13,202 nucleotides of DNA from Sediminibacterium ginsengisoli. GTDB taxonomy: Bacteria > Bacteroidota > Bacteroidia > Chitinophagales > Chitinophagaceae. The notes under the pieces are model-generated. The model saw only the letters and a list, made by a program, of their open reading frames with translations. It did no database searches and was not told the origin of the DNA. Shown here one piece after another: positions 1-6,169 of this stretch. The translations under genes and the position numbers were made by a program. Location of the stretch: the NCBI GenBank assembly GCA_943324415.2, contig CALPLN020000039.1, positions 1 to 13,202 of the forward strand, written 5' to 3'. Position 1 is the first letter of the stretch. Every line of letters begins with the position of its first letter.

Positions 1-570
1 ATCTACCCTAATGGTATATGCGTCCCCAAAAGTTGTGTATAATCCTTTGATTCTTTCAATGTCCTCTTGTACATCCAAACCGGTTTTAACCTTGAACACT
101 TTGAATCCCATTGCAGCATATTCTTTTGCTTCTTCGATTGTTTCATCCACTCCTTTAATACCAATGGTCATCGAGGTTGGCAATGCATTCATTTTTTGTC
201 CATAAAAAGACGCAACCGAAATGCCCATCCATTTTCCAAATGCATCATGCATGGCAATATCGATTGCAGCCATCGTTCCTGGAAGATGAGGGAATTGAAG
301 ATTTGATTCGAAAATAATTTGTTGAAATTGACGAATGTCTCTACCAACAAATTGCGCAACAAAATCAGTATTTAAATTTGCCACCGTCTTTTCTGTGGTT
401 TCCCCTACTACTTCCTCTGCAGGACTACCTGATCCATATCCAATAATCCCATTGGCCAATTCTATTTCTAGGAAGGCTAAGGATACATCAGAGAAGGTAT
501 TGTATGCAATTGTATACGGCTTTTTTAAAGCCATCTTTTTTAAATAGGCCCTTACTGCTACGATTTTCAT
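1..570 (-). CDS. Enolase-superfamily dipeptide epimerase / N-acyl-amino-acid racemase (DgcA-like), 3' end cut off
   Basis: The first 190 codons of a muconate-lactonizing-enzyme-type protein (family length about 340-370) are present; the window edge removes the rest. Visible are the N-terminal capping domain (residues 1 to about 125), with the specificity loop KPYTIAYN near residues 17-24, and the start of the TIM barrel. The barrel carries the catalytic KxK motif at Lys160-Val-Lys162, in the same register as Lys162 of Bacillus subtilis YkfB as I recall it. The fragment ends at IRVD, whose Asp190 is the expected first Mg2+ ligand. Family members epimerise L-Ala-D/L-Glu or other dipeptides from peptidoglycan, or racemise N-acetyl-D-glutamate (DgcA). 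The ATG directly follows the stop of the DUF1611 gene (TAAATG), so the two are very likely co-translated. That pairing is what makes DgcA-like activity plausible. YkfB has Arg24, a residue that reads the glutamate side chain, where this protein has Asn24, so L-Ala-Glu specificity should not be assumed. The family is certain; the substrate is open. Confidence 0.88.
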   Translation of the reverse strand, partial: MKIVAVRAYLKKMALKKPYTIAYNTFSDVSLAFLEIELANGIIGYGSGSPAEEVVGETTEKTVANLNTDFVAQFVGRDIRQFQQIIFESNLQFPHLPGTMAAIDIAMHDAFGKWMGISVASFYGQKMNALPTSMTIGIKGVDETIEEAKEYAAMGFKVFKVKTGLDVQEDIERIKGLYTTFGDAYTIRVD

Positions 571-1632
571 TTACAAATGATTTATAATTGCTTTTAATAC
601 TGGGACCAATGTAGTAACGCCTTCTTGCATAGGTAATAAAACAGGCAAACCTAAACTTGCAGCATATTCTTTTTGATAAGCAAAAGCTTCTTCGGTGGTA
701 CAGTTTTCCGTATTCACTGCCACAGCAATGACCTTTGAACCCAACTTTTCAATCAATTCAATTTCAGAAGCTACAGAAGGTATCTCTCCCCAATGTTTTT
801 CATTATCAAAATACTTTCGCTTTGGTGCAAAAATCAAAACGACCTGTTTAGCATTTCCAGAAATCAATAACTCTATGCCGCAAGGTCCACTTGGATTGCG
901 CAAGGAAGACTGACCTTCCAGAAAAAGTATATCTGGTTGCGTTGTTGACCAGCAACTTACAATAGCGTGTTCTAATTCTCCAGAAACAAAATCATTCAAT
1001 GTGGAGTCAAAAATAAAACCATACTCCCCACCTTGCAACCAACCAGTTTGTCCAGTGTAAATCATTTCTGCCTTGATCCCTTCTGAAGCACATGCTTGCT
1101 TCAGCATTCTTGCAGTAGTTCTTTTTCCCATTGCGCAATCCATACCAATCACCGCTACAATTGGGGCAGTGACATTATAAATAGCCCCCTCCCAAAAATG
1201 CAAATCGGCTCTTTGCTTGGGTTTTCTGATATCAATTAATTGCGCCCCCGTATTGGCCGCCATTGCAACTAAGTCGGCTTTATCATTTAAATATTCATGT
1301 AATCCATTCACCACAGATATCCCTTTTTCAACTGCTGCATAAATCAAGCTCAGCATATTCTTTGGCAAGATGCCTCCCACGGTTGCCACACCAATGATTA
1401 AGCAATCAATATTTGAGTTCTTTGATAATGCATCGTCCAAAGTAGCAAAGACCGGAATTGCCCTGTGCTTTCCATCCAGTAATACACCAGCATCTTTACC
1501 GGCGTTCTCTATCCCATCAACTAAACCTACAATATTGAAACGCTCAGTGCCTCTTATTAATCCATGTGCAGTTTTTGCATCGGAAGTCATGAGCAATCCA
1601 TCCGTTAATACAATTGCATTTTTCTTTACCAT
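571..1632 (-). CDS. DUF1611 family P-loop protein, candidate D-amino-acid (D-glutamate) N-acetyltransferase, DgcN-like
   Basis: A 353-residue protein with the two-part DUF1611 layout. The N-terminal Rossmann-like domain (about 1-145) opens with AIVLTDGLLMTSDAKTAHGL and holds VNGLHEYL at 108-115. The C-terminal P-loop domain has an unusual Walker A, GMDCAMGKRTT, at 163-173, and a later LEGQSSLRNP motif near residue 240. No signal peptide is visible, so it is cytoplasmic. For years the family had no function; DgcN of marine Proteobacteria was then shown to acetylate D-glutamate, working with the racemase DgcA. Here the gene sits 1 bp after the deacylase gene (TAATATG) and directly abuts a DgcA-type epimerase gene, which is the same partnership. 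I infer N-acylation of a D-amino acid before racemisation, but the acceptor and acyl donor cannot be read from the sequence, and assigning DgcN activity to this Bacteroidota protein is by homology and context only. An older reading would be an ATP-dependent enzyme acting on peptidoglycan-derived peptides. Confidence 0.85.
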   Translation of the reverse strand: MVKKNAIVLTDGLLMTSDAKTAHGLIRGTERFNIVGLVDGIENAGKDAGVLLDGKHRAIPVFATLDDALSKNSNIDCLIIGVATVGGILPKNMLSLIYAAVEKGISVVNGLHEYLNDKADLVAMAANTGAQLIDIRKPKQRADLHFWEGAIYNVTAPIVAVIGMDCAMGKRTTARMLKQACASEGIKAEMIYTGQTGWLQGGEYGFIFDSTLNDFVSGELEHAIVSCWSTTQPDILFLEGQSSLRNPSGPCGIELLISGNAKQVVLIFAPKRKYFDNEKHWGEIPSVASEIELIEKLGSKVIAVAVNTENCTTEEAFAYQKEYAASLGLPVLLPMQEGVTTLVPVLKAIINHL

Positions 1633-1633
1633 A

Positions 1634-3154
1634 TTATTTTCTTTTAATCAATACACCAGGAAGATTCCCTGTTGCTTTTTGAGCTTGATATACTAATTGG
1701 CCATTGACCCAGACCATTGCTATTCCCTTAGACAATGCTTTGCTGTTTTTTAAATTTGCTTCATCCATTACAGTTGCAGGATCTAACAAAACTAAATCTG
1801 CAAAATTACCTACCGCAATGCGACCTCTATTTTTAAAACCAAAGAAGTCTGCAGACTGACCAGTCATTTTGAAAATGGCTTTTTCTAATGGCATCAAGTT
1901 CGATTCACGCACATATTTACCCAAGACTCTTGTGAATGCACCATAACCCCTGGGATGTCCTCCAGCATTTCCGTCAGAACAAATGATAGTTTCAGGCCAA
2001 GCTAAAAATGTGTTGACATCTTCCTCGCTCATCGCTTTACCTGCGATCGCCTCTACACTGCCAGTATAGTTTGGGTTTGCTTTTTTAAAATCTTCCGCCA
2101 GTTTGATTAAACGAATCAATGTTTGAGCAGGTTGTTCATTTCGCTCTAAGCCAATAGCAGTAATTGTCTTACCTATATAATTTGGGTTGGGTGCAAACTG
2201 CACTAATACTGATTCATTTGGATCAAACAATTGTCTTGTTGCCATTTCAGCACTCGCCAGATTGTCGAAATCTTTTCCAGGAAACAATACCCTTAGTGTT
2301 GAATTCCAAAAAGTATATGGATATATATCTGCAGTGATATTGACCCCTTCTTTTCTAGCTTGATTGAGTTTCTCTAATATCAAATTTGCTTTGCCCCAAT
2401 TTAATTTATTGGCGATTTTAATATGTGACACCTGAACTGGCATCTTGGTTTGCCTACCTATTTCGATGATTTCGTCAATGGCCTCATCCATGTGCAGATC
2501 TTCACTTCTTATATGACTCGTATATAAGCCCTTGTGTGCGGCTGTGACTTTGGCCAAATCGATCACTTCTTGATGACTAGAATAAAAAGATGCTTCATAT
2601 TCTAATCCAGTGGACAAGCCAAATGAACCCTTGTCTAATTCTGAAGCTAGGATCGATTTCATCTTCTCGATCTCAAGAACTGTTGCATTTCTATACAAAT
2701 CATTTTCACCCATAGCAACTTCCCTTAAACTTGACTGTCCTGTGTAAGAAGCAACATTGGAGACAACCGGTTTTTCATTCATCCATTTTGTTAAACTATC
2801 CATTGGATACCCATTCCCATCTTGTCCTATCACGATGGTAGTGATCCCTTGACTAGATGTAGACAAACCGGCACGATTTTTACTTAGATCTCCAAAATGG
2901 TGGCTGTGAGAATCAATGAAGCCTGGGGCCAATACTTTGCCATTTCCGTCAACCACTTGATCCATTTTGTTGGGCTTTAAAGCGCCAATCGCAACAATTT
3001 TATTGCCTTGAATTCTTACCGAAGCACTGCTTGCTGGCTTACCTGTTCCGTCAATTAATTGAATGTTTGTAATGATGGTACTACGCTGTGCTTGAACTGC
3101 AAAGCTTAAACTAAAGAGCAAGAAAGTTGAAATAGATAGCTTGATATATCCCAT
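1634..3154 (-). CDS. Exported N-acyl-D-amino-acid deacylase-like amidohydrolase (D-aminoacylase family)
   Basis: A 506-residue amidohydrolase-superfamily protein. Residues 1 to about 23 form a Sec signal peptide (Lys5, hydrophobic core, then AVQAQ), so it is predicted to act in the periplasm; no lipobox Cys is seen. A beta-sandwich strand region precedes APGFIDSHSHH, with metal ligands His83 and His85. Further ligands are His214 (YTSHIRSE) and His244 (VSHIK), and the probable catalytic acid is Asp394 (CSDGNAGGHPRG). The spacings 83/85 and 214/244 match the His67/His69 and His220/His250 pairs of Alcaligenes D-aminoacylase. The Cys96 ligand of that enzyme falls on Asp112 (IGQDGNG). The family hydrolyses N-acyl-D-amino acids or D-configured peptides to free D-amino acids. 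It is the first gene of a three-gene unit with a DUF1611 protein and an epimerase, and so probably supplies the D-amino acid. A related alternative is hydrolysis of a dipeptide or another amide. Confidence 0.87.
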   Translation of the reverse strand: MGYIKLSISTFLLFSLSFAVQAQRSTIITNIQLIDGTGKPASSASVRIQGNKIVAIGALKPNKMDQVVDGNGKVLAPGFIDSHSHHFGDLSKNRAGLSTSSQGITTIVIGQDGNGYPMDSLTKWMNEKPVVSNVASYTGQSSLREVAMGENDLYRNATVLEIEKMKSILASELDKGSFGLSTGLEYEASFYSSHQEVIDLAKVTAAHKGLYTSHIRSEDLHMDEAIDEIIEIGRQTKMPVQVSHIKIANKLNWGKANLILEKLNQARKEGVNITADIYPYTFWNSTLRVLFPGKDFDNLASAEMATRQLFDPNESVLVQFAPNPNYIGKTITAIGLERNEQPAQTLIRLIKLAEDFKKANPNYTGSVEAIAGKAMSEEDVNTFLAWPETIICSDGNAGGHPRGYGAFTRVLGKYVRESNLMPLEKAIFKMTGQSADFFGFKNRGRIAVGNFADLVLLDPATVMDEANLKNSKALSKGIAMVWVNGQLVYQAQKATGNLPGVLIKRK

Positions 3155-3170
3155 ACAAGATGTATTTGCT

Positions 3171-3178
3171 CAAATTTA
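3171..3178 (-). promoter_or_regulatory. Candidate Bacteroidota -7 element (TAAATTTG) for the D-amino-acid operon
   Basis: Read on the minus strand, TAAATTTG fits the Bacteroidota consensus TAnnTTTG and lies 16 nt before the ATG of the deacylase gene, so transcripts would have a leader of about 10 nt. No clear TTG box is found at the expected 19-21 nt upstream, so this is a half-supported promoter. A short AT-rich match like this is expected by chance fairly often; its position just before the first gene of the unit is the main support. Confidence 0.4.
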
Positions 3179-3216
3179 CCCATTTTAGCTAGTTTTTATG
3201 CGCTAAATTTTTGATT

Positions 3217-3224
3217 TATCTTTG
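3217..3224 (+). promoter_or_regulatory. Candidate Bacteroidota -7 element (TATCTTTG) for the SRAP gene
   Basis: TATCTTTG is an exact match to TAnnTTTG and ends 16 nt before the ATG at 3241. Transcription would then begin roughly at 3230, downstream of the in-frame TTG at 3211, which rules that TTG out as a start. As with the opposing element at 3171-3178, no convincing -33 TTG box is present; only T-rich sequence lies at about 3193-3197. The two elements share the 86-bp divergent spacer and lie about 40 bp apart. Confidence 0.5.
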
Positions 3225-3240
3225 GCTTATAATTTTATGT

Positions 3241-3972
3241 ATGTGTTATGTAGTTGGGGTTAAAATACCCAAAAAGCAAACGATTAAAGTAGGCTATCAA
3301 ACCATCGACTTAGATCCCATTGAGCTCCCTGCTCAATCTGGCTTTAGCTATGCACAATGGCCAGTCATTTATAAGGAGCAACAGGAACAAAATAACATTT
3401 TACGACCCGGATTAATGCATTGGGAACTGATACCTAATTGGGTAAGGAATCAAAAAGAACTAAACGAATCCAGGAAAAAATATACGACACTCAATATCAA
3501 ATCCGAAGGGGTATTGCAAAATAAGGTTGCTCAAGCTATAGTCCACACCAACAGATGTCTTGTACTTGCTTCCCATTTTTTTGAATGGCAGGAAATACAA
3601 AAAGAAAAGTTCCCTCATTATATTCGACTTAAAGATGTTGACTTGTTTTATATGGCCGGCGTTTGGAATACTTGGACAGATTATGCTTCAGGTGAAACAA
3701 AAAATAGTTTTGGGATCATAACCACCGAAGCGAATGCCTTTATGGCCAAGATACACAATGTAAAAAAGCGAATGCCCACTATCTTAAACGACGAATTAGC
3801 TGCTGCATGGATTTCTTCCTCATTAAATAGCAACGACATTCAAACCATCGCTGGTACAAGAATAGATGACGACGCTATGCAAGCGCACACTGTCGCAAAA
3901 AACTTTTTACAAGCAAACGATCCTTGCCAAAAAGTAGACTACCAAATTTTCACACCGCAAACTTTGTTCTAG
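3241..3972 (+). CDS. SRAP domain protein (HMCES/YedK family abasic-site sensor)
   Basis: A 243-residue protein that spans the whole SRAP fold. The family binds single-stranded DNA and forms a covalent thiazolidine link between its N-terminal Cys2 and an abasic site, shielding the lesion. The residues line up with those known from YedK: Cys2 (MCYVVG), Asn85 (TLNIKSE), Glu115 (SHFFEW) and His172 (KIHN). The motifs LMHWELIPNW (58-67), NRCLVLASHFFEWQ (104-117) and ITTEAN..IHNVKKRMP (160-179) are family signatures. The start is set by chemistry: Cys2 must be exposed by removal of Met1, so the ATG at 3241 is right and the in-frame TTG at 3211 is not. A -7-like element at 3217-3224 inside that extension agrees. 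It is the only plus-strand gene here, and its 3' end faces the beta-CASP gene across 15 bp with no visible terminator hairpin. Confidence 0.93.
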   Translation: MCYVVGVKIPKKQTIKVGYQTIDLDPIELPAQSGFSYAQWPVIYKEQQEQNNILRPGLMHWELIPNWVRNQKELNESRKKYTTLNIKSEGVLQNKVAQAIVHTNRCLVLASHFFEWQEIQKEKFPHYIRLKDVDLFYMAGVWNTWTDYASGETKNSFGIITTEANAFMAKIHNVKKRMPTILNDELAAAWISSSLNSNDIQTIAGTRIDDDAMQAHTVAKNFLQANDPCQKVDYQIFTPQTLF

Positions 3973-3987
3973 AATCGAATGAATAAA

Positions 3988-5391
3988 TTAAGCAACAATA
4001 CAAGTTTCGTGCAACTCAGGTACGATAACGTCTTTAAACCCTTTCTTTCTTAGCCGCTCAGCAAAATGATCCTGGACTTCTGGCTCTCCATGTACAATGT
4101 ATACCTGCTTAACTGCAAGTGGATTTTGGCATGCCAAAAACTGCATTAAATCTTCGTAATCTCCATGGGCACTCATACTTCTTATTGAACCAACTTTGCA
4201 TCTTACTTCATAAGGTTCACCATAAATACGAACTTCAGTAGCGCCATTCATTAAACGCCCCCCAAGCGAATGCGGTTCGCAATAACCCACCAAAAGGATG
4301 GTATTTTTTTCACCACCAATATTGTTCTTAATATGATGCTTTACCCTACCGGCATCCGCCATGCCAGATGCAGAAATGATGACCTTAGGATGCATGTCTT
4401 CGTTCAAGGCCTTACTCTCTTCTACAGATTTGATATAACGCAATCCTTCAAAATCAAATGGATCATCATCTACCTCTAATATTCTTTGTATTTTTTTATT
4501 GAAATATTTAGGGTACTTTTTTAGCATTTCAGTTGCTTCAATACTTAAAGGACTATCTACATAGACAGGAATATGAGGCAATCTTTTCTCTATGGATAGC
4601 TGATTGAGTTCAAATAATATTTCCTGGGTTCTACCCACACTAAATGCTGGAATAATTAAATTGCCTTTTTGCACTACACAAGTAAGCTCAATCCATTTTA
4701 ATAAATCATCCGGGGTGGAGTGAATCAAGTCATGTAATTTATCACCATAGGTACTTTCAATAATGATAAAGTCTGCAGGAGGAAAATTAGCGGGAGATCT
4801 TAAAATCATATCACGATAACGTCCAATATCTCCACTAAATGTCATCGTCTTAGTGACTTTGTTTTCTTTTATAATTAGATTCACAGCTGCGCTTCCAATG
4901 ATATGCCCCGCATCCGTATACATCAACTCTACATGTTCTGAAATCTTATACGGCTTATTGTATTCTACCGTTTGCAATAAAGGCAACACAATGTTCACAT
5001 CATCCATCGTGTACAAGGGCTCAACCTGAGGCAACCCTTCTTTCGCCAATCTTTTGTTTTTGAATTTAGCATCATCTCTTTGGATCATCGCAGAGTCTTC
5101 TAATAAAATCTCGGTCAATGCTTTTGTAGCAGGAGTGCAATAAATTTTCCCCCTGAATCCTTCTGCTGCTAATTTGGGCAATAAGCCAGTATGGTCTATA
5201 TGTGCGTGCGATAAAATAACATAATCTAAAATGGTGGGATCAAAACCAAAATGTGCATTGTATTCGTCTGTATCTCTTCCTAATCCTTGAAACAAACCGC
5301 AGTCTAATAAAAAATTTTCTCCATGTTCTAACTGAACTAAATGTTTTGAACCTGTAACTGTACGAGCGGCTCCGTGAAAACTGATTTTCAT
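3988..5391 (-). CDS. Metallo-beta-lactamase-fold beta-CASP hydrolase, probable RNA nuclease (CPSF73/YSH1-like)
   Basis: A 467-residue protein with the full layout of the COG1236 group. The metallo-beta-lactamase part contains HAHIDH (His62, His64, Asp66, His67), then DAGHIIGSA and FSGDIGRY, which supply the remaining zinc ligands. The inserted beta-CASP domain follows, with PAFSVGRTQE and ISASGMADAGR. A C-terminal RMMBL segment has SAHGDYEDL and IVHGEPE, whose histidines complete the two-zinc site. Proteins of this build are RNA endo- or exonucleases in archaea and eukaryotes; bacterial members such as Thermus TTHA0252 degrade RNA. There is no N-terminal KH domain, unlike archaeal CPSF homologues. 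It is cytoplasmic, with no signal peptide. The gene lies 27 bp after the MlaE gene, so it may be the last gene of the malic-enzyme unit, though nothing links the functions. The substrate is inferred from the family. Confidence 0.9.
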   Translation of the reverse strand: MKISFHGAARTVTGSKHLVQLEHGENFLLDCGLFQGLGRDTDEYNAHFGFDPTILDYVILSHAHIDHTGLLPKLAAEGFRGKIYCTPATKALTEILLEDSAMIQRDDAKFKNKRLAKEGLPQVEPLYTMDDVNIVLPLLQTVEYNKPYKISEHVELMYTDAGHIIGSAAVNLIIKENKVTKTMTFSGDIGRYRDMILRSPANFPPADFIIIESTYGDKLHDLIHSTPDDLLKWIELTCVVQKGNLIIPAFSVGRTQEILFELNQLSIEKRLPHIPVYVDSPLSIEATEMLKKYPKYFNKKIQRILEVDDDPFDFEGLRYIKSVEESKALNEDMHPKVIISASGMADAGRVKHHIKNNIGGEKNTILLVGYCEPHSLGGRLMNGATEVRIYGEPYEVRCKVGSIRSMSAHGDYEDLMQFLACQNPLAVKQVYIVHGEPEVQDHFAERLRKKGFKDVIVPELHETCIVA

Positions 5392-5418
5392 GTGATGAGG
5401 TTTGTACTAAAGTTACAA

Positions 5419-6156
5419 CTATAATGCGATGGCTGCAACGATATAATCTGCAATTAAGATGAGGATACAGCTTACGACTACAGACTTAGTCCCTGCTTTA
5501 CCTATTTCTAATGCACCCCCTTTTACATAGTACCCATAAAATGCTGGCACTGTACTAATGATGATGGCGAAAATGAAAGATTTGTAAAATCCAATGTTGA
5601 CATAATTCATCACAAAGTCTTTTCGAATGCCTGTGATATAGATTTCGGCAGGAACCACGTTGGTCCAACTACCTACGATATACCCACCCCAGATACCAAT
5701 GACTGCCGAGATACCCACCAACAAAGGAACTGTTGTAATTGCGCCAAGTATTTTAGGGAGGATTAAATAATTTTTAGTGTTCACGCCCATGATTTCCAAA
5801 GCATCAATTTGTTCACTGATCCGCATATTGCCTAATTCACTCGCAATCTTACTACCTACTACACCAGCCAATACAATACTTAAAAAGGTAGGTGCAAATT
5901 CCAATAAAATGCTATCCCTTACTACTATACCAATTGTTGCCAAAGGTACTAGTGGGCTCACCAATTGAGAAGCCGTTTGTACCGTTGTAACAGCACCCAA
6001 GAAAAAAGAGATGATCACCACAATCGGCAAAGAGCCAATACCAATGTCCACGCATTGCCTGATATACTCCTTCCAAAACATTCGATTGTTTTCGGTTGCA
6101 GTAAACATGCCCTTGAGCATCAATAAATATTTTCCAAATAAAGTGAAAAAATCCAT
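5419..6156 (-). CDS. mlaE: MlaE-family ABC transporter permease (lipid transport)
   Basis: A 245-residue integral inner-membrane protein of the MlaE/YrbE/TGD1 family. An amphipathic N-terminal segment (1 to about 35) precedes about five hydrophobic spans (roughly 41-58, 85-101, 132-165, 192-210, 225-243). The family signature LEFAPTFLSIVLAGVVGSKI lies at 85-104, followed by ASELGNM and ISEQIDALEIMGVN, with the conserved glutamates Glu107 and Glu115 on the cytoplasmic coupling helix. In the Mla system this permease pairs with the ATPase MlaF and the MCE protein MlaD to move phospholipids between the two membranes. Neither partner is encoded next to it: the 5' neighbour is the malic enzyme (13-bp gap) and the 3' neighbour is a beta-CASP hydrolase (27-bp gap). 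The partners are presumably elsewhere in the genome. The symbol reflects the family; the cargo is not known. Confidence 0.92.
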   Translation of the reverse strand: MDFFTLFGKYLLMLKGMFTATENNRMFWKEYIRQCVDIGIGSLPIVVIISFFLGAVTTVQTASQLVSPLVPLATIGIVVRDSILLEFAPTFLSIVLAGVVGSKIASELGNMRISEQIDALEIMGVNTKNYLILPKILGAITTVPLLVGISAVIGIWGGYIVGSWTNVVPAEIYITGIRKDFVMNYVNIGFYKSFIFAIIISTVPAFYGYYVKGGALEIGKAGTKSVVVSCILILIADYIVAAIAL

Positions 6157-6169
6157 GGGTATTTTTTAA

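Noticed and set aside
11..547. Plus-strand open frames opposite the epimerase gene
   Set aside because: They show no family motifs and are antisense to a gene with clear enolase-superfamily motifs.
3973..3987. Possible terminator between the convergent SRAP and beta-CASP genes
   Set aside because: The 15-bp AT-rich gap has no stem-loop or T-tract that could be supported; termination probably lies inside coding sequence or is Rho-dependent.
5392..5418. Separate promoter for the beta-CASP gene (TAACTTTA on the minus strand)
   Set aside because: It misses the final G of TAnnTTTG, and the 27-bp gap fits readthrough from mlaE equally well.
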